This document shows, one piece after another, positions 33,901 to 44,125 of a stretch of DNA of 64,000 nucleotides. The notes under the pieces are model-generated. The model was given only the letters and a program-made list of their open reading frames with translations. It ran no database searches and was not told where the DNA came from. This DNA is from Punica granatum (lineage: Eukaryota > Streptophyta > Magnoliopsida > Myrtales > Lythraceae): the NCBI RefSeq assembly GCF_007655135.1, contig NC_045131.1, forward strand, positions 20,816,001 to 20,880,000. Direction: 5' to 3'. The stretch's first letter is position 1. Each line of letters begins with the position of its first letter. The position numbers and the translations under genes are program-made.

Positions 33901-34375
33901 ATTCGCACTCTTGGCGTATCGGACTTCTATCCGCTCGTCCACTGGATCAACCCCATACTCTTTGGTCTACGGCATGGAAGCAGTTCTTCCAATCGAAGTA
34001 GAGATTCCCTCTATGAGGATCCTTGCCGAGTCCAAGCTCAAGGAAGCAGAGTGGGCAAAGCAACGCTACGAACAGCTCAATCTCATTGATGAGAAGCGGC
34101 TAACAGCACTTTGCCACGGTCAGTGCTATCAGCAAAGAATGGCCCGAGCTTTTAACAAGAAAGTTCGTCCCCGCGAGTTCAGCCCCGGCGACCTCGTCCT
34201 GCGAAAGGTTCTGCATATTGCCCCTGATTCCAGGGGCAAATTCGCTTACAAATACGACGGTCCCTTCATTGTTAAAGAAGTCTTTGACGGTGGGGCAATC
34301 ATTCTCAATGATATGGATGGGAACGAGAATGCTCTTCCGGTCAATGCTGATACACTCAAGAAATACTATCCATGA
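30926..34375 (+). CDS. pol: Pol of element A: RT, two RNase H domains, integrase (1149 aa)
   Basis: Numbering is from ATG 30926; the exon proper probably starts at 30934. RT spans about 130-330 with FMDGFSGYNQI and the catalytic YVDD at 281-284. A Ty3-type RNase H follows (about 400-545) but looks degenerate: its usual first Asp and the TDH motif are replaced (LYLTVRRQ, SKTDPL). A second, archaeal-type RNase H follows (about 576-700) with Asp581, Glu619, Asp643 and Asp693 all present; such a dual RNase H is typical of the Tat lineage. Integrase has an HHCC finger (about 785-850; HCHLC) and the D,D-35-E triad Asp870, Asp931, Glu967, then a C-terminal domain to KYYP. No stop or frameshift is visible, so the protein could be active. 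Confidence 0.93.
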   Translation: MSRLQSNPNHGYNDSDSLETHLGKSLPIYFGEGLDEDGRVPEIEESLHRLENHQLTSVEPTEDINVGNADEPRTLRIGIGLDSAQRTRMIDFLTEYQEVFAWSYADMPGLDPSIVKHFLPLDTERFPPKRQHLRRQRADLLLRIKEEVIKQVDAGFLEVCNYSEWVANIVPVEKKNGKVRVCIDYRDLNRASPKDNFPLPHIDVLVDNTARHSQFSFMDGFSGYNQIQMAEEDKVKTTFITMWGTFCYKVMPFGLKNAGATYQRAMVTLFHDMMHKEIEVYVDDMIAKSKEGEDHLVNLKRLFDRLKKYKLRLNPTKCTFGVKSGKLLGFIVSEEGIKVDPDKVKAIMELPPPSTVREVRSFLGRLNYIARFIANLTDKCQPLFRLLRKNAAVEWDDECQKAFDTIKAYLSQPPVLVPPSPDRPLILYLTVRRQSIGCMLGQKDESSHAERAIYYLSKKFTEGESNYPEIEKMCCALVWVMQRLRQYTLYHTVRLLSKTDPLKYLLSTPSSMRNIAKWRCQLTEYDIEYVSRTSVKGQAIADHLAEFPIVDDTPIDSDFPDEKILQMSGEEETTRWKMYFDGAVNSTGSGIGAVLISPEGRHFPVAAKIDFPCTNNIAEYEACILGLQAAIDLKVKELEVFGDSMLTIFQTLKQWKTKDPKLVPYHEYLEDLTENFKDISFTYTPRMKNQFADALATLASMVSITKENLIEPLEFEIAQGPAHCDVIDAIDGKPWYADIKHLLQTGQFPAFTDRHDRRTLRRIAANFFLSGEILYRRSFDATLLRCVDENEAQRLMEEVHEGNCGPHMNGLMLAKKLMRLGYFWSTMETDCVKHVRHCHLCQVYANQIRAPPNELHPMAAPWPFSMWGMDVIGPINPKASNGHLYILVAIDYFTKWIEAITLASVTAKTVARFLRRDIIARYGVPATLVTDNAKNLNNKLIDELCAQFKILHRNSSPYRPQMNGAVEAANKNIKKIIEKMTVNYRDWHEMLPFALLAYRTSIRSSTGSTPYSLVYGMEAVLPIEVEIPSMRILAESKLKEAEWAKQRYEQLNLIDEKRLTALCHGQCYQQRMARAFNKKVRPREFSPGDLVLRKVLHIAPDSRGKFAYKYDGPFIVKEVFDGGAIILNDMDGNENALPVNADTLKKYYP

Positions 34376-34550
34376 TAGTGTTTCTCTCATTCCACGTGGA
34401 TGTTTTCCTCAAATGCACATTTACATTTCTTTACTTTCTTCGCATGTACAATCTCCCAGCATTTTCATTTCCGCTTATTAATACACTCCCCGCTTCTGCC
34501 TTTTTCCCTTTCTCTGAACTTGTCCTGAGAGAAAAATAGTAAATCTCCCG
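34376..34550 (+). other. Start of 3' untranslated region, element A
   Basis: Pyrimidine-rich sequence after the pol stop. No feature is recognised before the hairpin array. Confidence 0.5.
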
Positions 34551-34831
34551 CTAGGTTGAAAACCTCTTTGAGGCGGCCTAGGCAAAAATTAGGGAATGAG
34601 GGGCACGGTTTAAAATCCCGAAAAAGGGGAATCGTGGCAAAAGGAGAGTACAAAGCGAAATCCTCGCTAGAGTGAAAACCCGAAAAGGCGCTCTAGGCAA
34701 AAGTTAGAGGAACCGAGAGGTATGACCAAATCCAATTGGGACGGTCATAGCAAAAGGTGAGCTCTAAATGAGAAAAGAGTCTAAAAGAATACCCCGCTAG
34801 GTCGTCACGCATCTTGCGACCTAGGCAAAAG
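34551..34831 (+). other. Array of five hairpins each followed by GCAAAA, element A
   Basis: The five stems are: CTAGGTTG 34551-34558 with CGGCCTAG 34574-34581; CACGGTT 34604-34610 with AATCGTG 34630-34636; CTAGAGTG 34667-34674 with CGCTCTAG 34689-34696; TATGACC 34721-34727 with GGTCATA 34743-34749; and CTAGGTCG 34797-34804 with CGACCTAG 34817-34824. All 7-8 positions pair in each (four G-U pairs in total). GCAAAA follows every stem with no gap, then TTAG or GGTGAG/GGAGAG. L and M have related arrays. I know of no named element like this. Confidence 0.7.
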
Positions 34832-35479
34832 TTAGGGGCCTTCGGCAGCTCGACTATGAAGTAACAACTACACTCAGTGTGAAGCGACAACAAGTAGTAG
34901 TTTGGCAGTCTCCGATGCAAGCAAACTCTCTTTGACTCTCACAGCACAAGACACGTTTCGACATGCAGTCGAATCGTCGTATCCTTGATATGGAGGATCC
35001 CAAAATCCCTCCATTTTCCTTAATGCAAATTCTACGGGTCAAGCCCATTCTGTAAATATAAGCCTTTTGTCGAGTCACAATCTAGTGGGAGACGACCACC
35101 CCTTTAAATGGTCATCATGTTCAAATCCCCAAAGCATTATTATTCAGACTTCTTGATACATCTTCATTATGGCTATAGAGTAGGATTGACAACCACTATT
35201 AGCCCTTTTGATTCTAGTTGCAGGAAGCAGGATTTGAACCCCGAAAAGAGTTTCTTTTTGACGAATGCATGTCTGTCTTATGCCAAAGGCTACAGTCTAA
35301 ATCCGAAGAGAGACCTTCAGGACAACACTCCAGGCACTCAGTTACATCGCAATCAGTTGGCGAGCAATGAAACGTCCCACCACAGCATTGATTGCGACAT
35401 GGACGAAATCAACGAGGGAAGGAACACAATGATTCCTTCCACACCTCACACCACTCCCCAGTGTTTGCATTTACTTCTC
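34832..35479 (+). other. 3' untranslated region of element A, no recognised feature
   Basis: About 35300-35480 is shared, in reverse, with M (14612-14820). The apparent ORF from 35108 runs into the 56-bp minisatellite and is unlikely to be a gene. Confidence 0.5.
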
Positions 35480-36095
35480 ACACATTTATTTCTGCAATGC
35501 ACTTTCATTAGCGTGCACCCTCTCAGGACTGCAGTGCACATTTATTTCCGCAATGCACTTTCATTAGCGTGCACCCTCTCAGGACTGCAGTGCACATTTA
35601 TTTCCGCAATGCACTTTCATTAGCGTGCACCCTCTCAGGACCGCAGTGCACATTTATTTCCGCAATGCATTTTCATTAGCGTGCACCCTCTCAGGACTGC
35701 AGTGCACATTTATTTCCGCAATGCACTTTCATTAGCGTGCACCCTCTCAGGACGCAGTGCACATTTATTTCCGCAATGCATTTTCATTAGCGTGCACCCT
35801 CTCAGGACTGCAGTGCACATTTATTTCCGCAATGCATTTTCATTAGCGTGCACCCTCTCAGGACTGCAGTGCACATTTATTTCCGCAATGCACTTTCATT
35901 AGCGTGCACCCTCTCAGGACTGCAGTGCACATTTATTTCCGCAATGCACTTTCATTAGCGTGCACCCTCTCAGGACTGCAGTGCACATTTATTTCCGCAA
36001 TGCATTTTCATTAGCGTGCACCCTCTCAGGACCGCAGTGCACATTTATTTCCGCAATGCATTTTCATTAGCGTGCACCCTCTCAGGATTGCAGTG
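35480..36095. repeat. 56-bp minisatellite in element A 3' region
   Basis: About 11 units of the repeat seen in M at 14220-14611. One unit near 35750 has lost a base. The cysteine/leucine-rich short ORFs here are repeat products. Confidence 0.9.
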
Positions 36096-36269
36096 CACAT
36101 CGCAAGTCCACCGGGTAGGCGCCTTTGAACCATGCAGTTCATTCGGTATGCGCCCCGTGCATATTGCAAACTCGCCGAGCAAGCGCTCGTGCATCTCGCA
36201 AGTCCACCGGGTAGGCGCCTTTGAACCATGCAGTTCATTCGGTATGCGCCCCGTGCATATTGCAAACCC
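36096..36269. repeat. Two copies of a ~96-bp repeat, element A
   Basis: Copies start at 36096 and about 36192, each with GCAAGTCCACCGGGTAGGCG and TTCGGTATGCGCCCCGTGCA. The same pair occurs in M at 14050-14219. Confidence 0.8.
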
Positions 36270-36513
36270 TTCGGGTCAGTCCCGACTACTTTTCCTGCAT
36301 TGGGGTCAGTCCCCTTCGGGTCAGTCCCGACTACTTTTCCTGCATTGGGGTCAGTCCCCTTCGGGTCAGTCCCGACTACTTTTCCTGCATTGGGGTCAGT
36401 CCCCTTCGGGTCAGTCCCGATTACTTTTCGTGCATATTGCAAACCCCTTCGGGTCAGTCCCGATTACTTTTCTTGCATTGGGGTCAATCCCCGTCGGGTC
36501 AGTCCCGACTTTA
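36270..36513. repeat. 45-bp minisatellite in element A 3' region
   Basis: About 6 units, reverse complement of the M repeat at 13480-14059, with TTCGGGTCAGTCCCGACTAC and TTTTCCTGCATTGGGGTCAG. Confidence 0.88.
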
Positions 36514-36710
36514 ATTGCCTGTTTCAGCTTTGTTCCGAACTCTACATGTTATTGTGCACATCTCACCATATTCCCTCTTATTAGGTACAACATCCTACAT
36601 ATCCAAAACAAAAAGGAGAGGGCCATATAGGAAATTCCATTTTGATCATTGCTATCAAACTGGGGTGCTTTTGAAATCTTTGATTGCATCCTCTACTCGA
36701 GCAAGCAGTC

Positions 36711-36724
36711 AAAGAGGGGCAAGC
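36711..36724 (+). other. Polypurine tract of element A, first unit
   Basis: AAAGAGGGGCAAGC directly precedes the LTR start at 36725. It is identical to the tract of M. Confidence 0.85.
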
Positions 36725-39700
36725 TGTCAGCACCCCATTTTGGCTCACCATTCCAAACAATGATATTAGCAATGACCCAAGCCACGACTTGAGCAGAATA
36801 CAGAAAACGGCTCGGCAGAGCAAGAAATCACTATTCATCCTCAAGTTGGCAAAATTGAGCAAATGGCCCATGGACATGACAGAAGGACTCTAGGGGTCAC
36901 CAAAGGGGAACAGAGCGACCAAAGAACTCAACAATGTCCAAAACCGGCGTTTTCAGTGTATTACACGGACGGCACTATTTTCCGATAGTTCGCTCGGTCA
37001 TCGGAAGATAGTGAATATTGGACTCCAAAAATCCACACCAGTGCCAAATAGATGAAGAGTGTCCCCAAAGGCATTTTGCAAATCATCTGTTCTATACAGA
37101 ACAACTTTCTGTATACAGACAACTTTTCAGTGGAAGTCCAAAAATGCCGGTTTCCTAGAGAAAAGTTAATTCCAAATATCAGACGCGGCCATGCCCCATC
37201 AGCACACAGAGTAGGAACAACGCTTCAGATTGTCTTTTGGAAGTCACACAGACACTTCAAATGACTTCCGAACGGCAAAACAAGCATACCCCTCTTCAGA
37301 AGAGCATAGCCGGAGAAGGGTCTGATGGAATTACGGCAAACGAAGTTCATACTGCATTGCCCAGAAAACTCTAGCAGACATTCACAATTGGGCAAAACAG
37401 ACAGCAAAACCCTTCGCGGTTTCCCGAGTAACCTCCGAAGAGCGGAAATGACCATTTTCAGTGGAAATCCATATCCGGAGGTCCTCTTTGGGGAAATTTG
37501 ACGCCGAATGCTTACGTTACACAATGCTAGCCTTCTTAAGGCTCAATGTGGAGTCGTCGGAATAATTCACACAACTCATCTAGATCTCTCAAACAGTGCT
37601 TTAGAGGTCTCAGATACACTCTTCAAGTCCTTGGAGGTCTAATCTTGACAAACAGAGATTACAGTAATCTCCGGAGTGCCCAAGCAACTCAGAAGTCATC
37701 TTGAGAAAACCAGTCTCGGCCTCCTAGGACGTCTCCGGCCCCACGTTAGCATTACCGGCTTAAGGGATGATTGTTCACGTGGTTTGACAACTTATGCCAA
37801 AATGACCAACATGAGATGCAGACACGGGATATGCTGTCAGAAGCGGACAACTTCGCCCCGATCACTTGCAATGGGCAAAATCGGCTCCCGAGCCCCACAC
37901 ACATCCGGGACATTTCTCAATAGAAAATGTCAATCTTGGGCTCATTAACTCCGTTTTCACGCGTATACAGACAATTCGACGTTCAATTCGAACCACGAAC
38001 TTCGAATACGCGACCAATCGAGACCCGAGTCTTTTCCCGGTTTCTCCTCACAAGCCGTGGGACCCACGGGCTGCCCAAGGGCAACCGCCCTTTGCCCCAA
38101 ACTTTTCGGCCTTTTCCCCTTTCCTCTCTTGCCCTCACCTAGCCCAAAATATCTTTGGTCTTCCAAGTCAACACTCAAGCCATTAACTCCACCTCCATTA
38201 ATGCTTCTTGGCTCTTCCTCATCAAGATACTTGGATGACATTCATCCTCATCTCCATTAGGGCAACCGACCTTCATTAATGAGGCCCTTAATGGTGCTTT
38301 GTTTTGCTTAATTGCTCATTAGCTTCACATATATATTGCCTATTTGTGATTAAGCTAATCATTCATGAAGCACACCTCATCTTGCTAGTTTCTCCCTCTA
38401 GAAAATGCTCTCAACTCCTTAGGAACCAGCAGCAAGCAAAGAACTTCATGAAAATCAAGAATCAAGCCAAATAGCTTTGGAGTTTAGGTCGGGATCCATA
38501 GCGGGCACTATTCCGACTTATATCCAAAATTCTTCAAACTTCATAGACGACATGTTTCGGACCCAAGGATTCCATTTCTGAACCCAGTTTTTTAGTTTGG
38601 AGTCGTTTGCTTATCATTTTGGATCATTTCGGGTGAAGTTGGAGCTCTCGGGTGAACAGTGCCCGTCACCAGGCGTCACCGAGCGCAGCCAGGCGTCACC
38701 GAGCGCAGCCAGCATCCGCAGCCAGGCGTCACCCGCGCACGCCCGCGCCCGTCACCAGCGCACGCCGCGCCCGTCACCAGCGCACGCCGCGCCCGTCATC
38801 AGCGCACGCCCGCGCCCGTCACCAGCGCACGCCCGCGCCCGTCACCAGCGCACGTCCGTGCCCACTAGCTCCCGTCACCGTGCTCGACCGTGCCCGTGCA
38901 CGTCCATCCTTGCACCCGAATACCCTTTTAAGGGTTCCACCGAGTCACCCGACTCTCAAACACTTCCCCGACTCTTTCCTCGTATTCCGAGGCTAGGTAA
39001 AACACTCTCGACTTAGAGGAGTTAGGACTTTTTATTTTTTGCATGGCTATGGAGTATTATGGTGTTTTCATGCATGTTTCATTCACAAGATTTAATTTTT
39101 ATGCAATTTTATGTTATATTATACACGTACACTATCTTAGGACTTGCTACCATGTCGGAAAGGGGCTTGGATCATCATAAAGAAGACTATCCCGACCCTA
39201 TTATGGCACATTAAGTCTCGGCCAATTCTCTAAAGGAGAGGGTTGAGATTTAAATTGCTCTTTTCGGGTTAAGATCGGTCTCCTTAGCCTATTCAAGTTA
39301 ATTTCCGAGTTTGTTTATCATTATTGCATGCATGAAGCCGGTGTTATGTTATCCTTTTCCTTAATTAACACGTTTGTGAATGTTTGTATGTTTGAATGAG
39401 CTAAACAAATCGTGATAACGCCGGCTTTTGTTAAAAAAGGGTGCTATTTATCACGGTCGATGTTTGAGCATGCGAGAAATAATTAAACCACGATTAGGAA
39501 ATCGTTCGTGACTCGGATAGAGCCATGAGAACCTTCGGCCACCCTTCACAAGATGAAGCCGAGGGCTTCTTGGCCTTCCTTGAGTCAAGAATGAATTCCT
39601 TATCTCAAGTTTAATTTGTTGATCGGATGATGTGAAGTTTTACTTCAATGTCTTTACGATTCCCATATTAAAATATCATGTAAAGACTCTTTTAAACAAA

Positions 39701-41710
39701 GCATGCATGGATTCGAGTATCGATGACTCATTCGGGTCCATTTGGTTATGAGGATAGTTTCGGTCATTAGACCAAATTATCCTCGATCCTTATGGAATCG
39801 TCTTGGTCGTCGAGTCGCGAATCGTTTTCACAATTAATGCATTCGGCACAACCCTTAAGCATTAATGCCACAAACTGGTTAATCGGGACGCTCACACGAT
39901 TAAACTCACTTCACACTGATAAAGTTTACCCGAATTGGACATTAACTGATAACTCGCGTCGACGAGTCGTCAAAGGATGTTGGTGCCCTTTTTAAACTTA
40001 TCAATTTCAAAACCCGAAACGCGCGGTCCGATGTAGCATGGACGTCTAAAAAGGGCTTTTGTGTCTCAACTTGAGTTTTCACTTGATTCCAGGTAACTCA
40101 TGTCAAGATACAGAAGATCTTTCTGGATCACTTCCGGACAGATCAACCGATTCTTTGGCTTTTTCAGGGTTCTTGCACAACCCTGGATGATCCAGGGAAT
40201 CGGTCGACACCGGCTACAGGCCGAGGTGGCCCGCACTGTGATGTTTCCCCTTTTTTCTGAAAACAATTTTCAAATAAAGGGCAAAATCGTCTTTTCACAA
40301 TCCAGCGACATCCTTAGGGTTAGCATAACAGAAACACTACAGTACGGGATAAGAACGGGCTACCTGTTCAGGTGCAGGTTCATCTGCATAGCCTTTTCTT
40401 ATCTAACTGATGAGTTTCTGCTATCCTAACATAGACTCGGGTAACTAGAACAGTTGATCCTTGTCAGAAAACCTGTGAAATGTTGATTAACCTTTCACTC
40501 GACCTAACCAAACACTAGATAATGGTTAGGAGGAATTCTAGATTCCAAATCTAGAGTCAAAACACGAGTTTGGTTAATTCAGTGGTAATTCAGTGTCACA
40601 ATACAGAACAACTGTAAAAGCGATTCACACACCTGAGATTTGACTCTCTTTGTCAAGTTCTCAAAACAAAGCCGAATGCTGAAACATTGGCATATGTTTG
40701 ATTGTTTAGCATATGGCATTTGCTTGCAAAAACACCCCTGGGTTAATAATCTGTTAATTCACGTAAACAAGACAATAACAAACACTTTGTCTGTTATTAA
40801 CCTGTTGCTTGTTATCTTTCTGCACCTGTTTGCCATGCGGGTCGGGCCTGACCCCTAGGCCGAATAATATTAGGGTTCAACGCCCTAATCATCGAGCACA
40901 GGGTCCAACACCCTAATCAACACTCACAGGGTCCAACGCCCTATTCAGTGAGAGCGTTCATTGAATTTCAGTTCTTCGGTCTTTTCCCTAAACTCGGTGA
41001 GTTAGAGTGGAATAATAACCGAACGCGAAACGACTGGAATTCGACCCTTTTGCAATTTGTATTTATTGTTTTTGAGAGCATTGTAAGGATTCTATTTGGT
41101 GCATTTTATTCTGTAAGAATTCCAGTCGGTGAGCGAACGGTCCGAGAGTCGAATTAATCGAATCGGTCTAATGCTTGCCCAGACACAAGTGAATCCAAGA
41201 TATCGCGGTTCTGGTTCACGCAGGGATTCAACATCCATGGTTCGATGAACTGTAATGCAAGATTGTGAACCAATTCCCTGACACACAGATTTACTTCTCT
41301 CTTGGCTTCTCAACCGACATCGTTTAATTCATCGAGTTTACGGTGTCAAAACGTGCGAGCTGAGCGCAACTTAATCCACGCGGTAAATAATAAAACATGC
41401 AAGCCTAGCAAACCAGAGTACCGAAAGGGCGTGCGGGATATAGGCCCGCACGTAACATGAACCCCCGAACACGGACTTTCCGGTTCCGCACAGACCAATG
41501 CCTTAACAACAAACTAGGTGTTCCATACCCCTAGACCCAGGGTAACTTATCCGCCCTCGACCTTCGGGTCGTAAAATGATAAGTGGCGACTCCTTCTCTC
41601 ACGCGTGTCCGACGCGCGTCCCCGCGGGAAGGTGGACGTTCCGACCAAGCCGCGCGATCCAAAAGCGCGCGATGCGGGCCCCGACGAGAGTCCACATTCG
41701 GGTCCGTACA
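36725..41710 (+). repeat. Shared middle LTR of element A (4986 bp)
   Basis: It starts TGTCAGCACCCC and ends GGTCCGTACA. It has a polypurine tract on its left and a primer site on its right, so it is the 3' LTR of the first unit and the 5' LTR of the second. It differs little from 19750-24733 except for a patch at about 41280-41390 with about 15 substitutions in 115 bases. Confidence 0.9.
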
Positions 41711-41713
41711 GCT

Positions 41714-41732
41714 TGGCGACTCCGCTGGGGAC
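41714..41732 (+). other. Primer binding site of element A, second unit
   Basis: TGGCGACTCCGCTGGGGAC, 3 bases after the LTR end. It differs from the first unit's site by A to G at one position. This change lies just beyond the divergent patch of the LTR. Confidence 0.7.
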
Positions 41733-42324
41733 ATACTTAGTGGGTTCAGGCTCGATCCCGTTTGTTTGCTTGCATGTTCATTTACCGCTTTCTACAATTT
41801 TCCGCTTATCTACTTTATGCACCTTTACTTTCCGCACTTGCATTGCATCATACTAGTGGATTTAGGTACCTCGCCTGAAATCCCACGGGCGCCAATTTAG
41901 GAAGCTAGGTTAGTCAGAGGTTCCGAGTAAGGGAACGGATCGAGTCGGCTCCGCCACCGAACCGGCCCCCAAAGATCCTCGCTCGATTTCAAGGAATTGA
42001 CACCCTTGAATCGAGGGCCCCCATCCCTAGTTAGTGGTTTTCCCAGTAGAGCACTGAAACCATGCATAAACAGGGACCGTCATGCTGGGCCAAAAATAAC
42101 CTTCACGCCGCCTACCGACCCAAAAGTTGAGTCTTTGAGTCGGCTCGTAGTTTTCTTTTTTAGGCGAGCCTTTTGTTGTTTTCACTAAGAGAGTGTTGTA
42201 TAATGTAAAGAACTCGTGCTATAATTTATTTTCTGTACCTGCATGCATATTTCCAAAACAAACTAGGACATTACATCAGTTTGTTTATAAACATTAAACC
42301 AATATCTTATCCATTTAGGTAAGA
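41733..42324 (+). other. Leader of element A, second unit
   Basis: Near-identical copy of 24756-25347, including the AG/GTAAGA before the ORF1 ATG. No gene is seen. Confidence 0.55.
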
Positions 42325-43820
42325 ATGGATCGCCCGCGTCCCTGTCCTAGGCTGGAGTCATCATCACACCGTCAGCGGACATTACTCGCCTTTGGAACAT
42401 ATTCCGCCCAGTAGACCGCGCATTCCTCCGGCTCTTCATAGGAGACCTACCATTGCTCGCCGATTCTCCCATTGATTGGACCCTACTCAGAACTGCCATT
42501 AGTTTTTGGGATACTCAGCGAGCCGTTTTCAGCTTCCATGGGACAGAGTTAGCACCTACAGTAGAGGAATATGCGACGCTTCTTCAGCTGTCTACACCGG
42601 TTCATGACATCGTGGTGCCCAACCCGTTTGCCACGATACAGAAAAGACTAGCCGTCCTTTTAGGTCTCCGCAACGAAGAAGTTTATTGCGAGCTTCAGTA
42701 TGGAGGGGAGCACAGCATTAGGACCACATGGCTCATAGACTTCATACAGACCAGTGCTTTGAATGCCACAGGAGAGTCTTATCAGCGCGACGCTTGTCAC
42801 GGATTTCTTTTACTCATCTTCGGAACCATGCTATTCCCGTACTCGTCGAACCTCACAGACGGGGCACTTGCTCAAGTCATCCTCCAAGTGGTAGGAGGCC
42901 ATAGTTATGTGGAAGCCGTTTTGGCTGAGACCATTCGGTCTCTTGACTATGTACGAGAGAATCGACGGGGCAGGATGAGAGGATCTCCACATTTGCTTCA
43001 GATTTGGCTTCTCGCACACCTCAGGCCGTTCGGCTTATCTCATCCTTTTTCATGTATCACCGACGAGCGATCACTCATCGCTCGCTTACTTCATGTGTTT
43101 CGACCTTCCGACCGTAACTACACCGACTGGATGCAGTTTATGGAGGAGCTCACCCCAGCACAGTTTTTATGGACTACACGTTGGAATCCTGGCGGTCCCA
43201 TGATCATGGGATGTCCTTCGATTATAGGACTTCCCTTAATCAGTCATTTGGGGAGCACACTTATCTTTCCATCCCGAGTCATCAGACAACTCGGCGGGCT
43301 ACAAGATATGCCTATAGAAGCAGATCGCACTTCACACTGCTTCAGATGGTCAAACACCACAATTTCACTCCCGGATAGGATTCTACGAGTTAGAGAGGTC
43401 CGACGCTTATGGAGCACGCGCATCGTCCAGCAATTGTACTTTCCAGAACATCCCACTGACGAGGAGCGAGCTTTTGCAGCTACAGCAGCGTATGTGATGC
43501 AGTTCCATCCATATGGATTCGCACCTGTTCGTCGACTACGCATGCCACGGATACTGCCAACATCGCACGCAGACATTTCGGATGCAGAGAGCTCAAGTCA
43601 AGGAGTCGCACGCACAGAGCTGCAGGTTATTAGGGCAGAACGAGATCGTCTTCGCTGTGAGCTAGTGGATATTCGCGCAGAACTCACTGATCACAGAGAG
43701 CTTCAGAGCGAGTTGGTTCAAACTCGTGCACGCGTAGCCGGCCAAGACAGGGAGATAGCGCGTTTGAACGCTACGCTGGATCTAGCGCAGGCAAGAGCGC
43801 GCAGGATCTCCCACCCTTGA
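42325..43820 (+). pseudogene. ORF1 of element A, second unit, frameshifted
   Basis: The ATG is at 42325. One base is missing near 42356 (CTGGAGTC here, CTGGATGTC in the first unit), which throws the frame after about 10 codons. Downstream of that the sequence encodes the same protein as 25348-26844 without further breaks that I could see, so only an in-frame restart could express a shortened product. The lesion is not in a homopolymer. Confidence 0.85.
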
Positions 43821-44125
43821 GCTCATTTACTGAGCGTTTTTGCCTGTACAGAATTCGCGTAGCGCTCACTCAGCTACGGGTCGTAACAGTTGGCGGTTTA
43901 ATGTTTATGTTTCCTTTTGAACAGACTGCCTTTGTAAATTATGAAACGCGAATCAAGCTGATGTAATGGCATTAGTGTTTTTAAACTCATACATCTCATG
44001 CATTTATATACTGTCATTTACATCTAGAAGATGGTTAACACATAACAATTGCACTTATACACTTACACATATATAGGTATTAACAACTGGCGTCGCATCG
44101 ATACCCTACTCGGGCACGCGGAAAA
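43821..44125 (+). other. Spacer between ORF1 and gag, second unit
   Basis: Copy of 26845-27149. No ORF is seen. Confidence 0.4.

Larger units (their letters stand above)
19750..41710 (+). mobile_element. Element A, first unit: complete Tat/Ogre-like retrotransposon (about 22 kb)
   Basis: The element has a 5' LTR, a tRNA-Arg-like primer site, ORF1, gag-protease, an intron, RT-RNase H-RNase H-integrase, a hairpin array, minisatellites, a polypurine tract and a second LTR. Size, long LTRs, an extra 5' ORF, an intron between protease and RT, and an additional archaeal-type RNase H are the recognised hallmarks of the Tat/Ogre lineage. The element interrupts M's ORF1; bases 19745-19749 (TTCGC) are the candidate target duplication. 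Its right LTR is followed not by host DNA but by another primer site and internal region. Confidence 0.9.

Noticed and set aside
35480..36100. CRISPR-like regular repeats
   Set aside because: Units are contiguous with no unique spacers, and the context is a plant retrotransposon.
35108..36630. Cys-rich ORFs downstream of pol
   Set aside because: Most of their length is 56-bp and 45-bp minisatellite.
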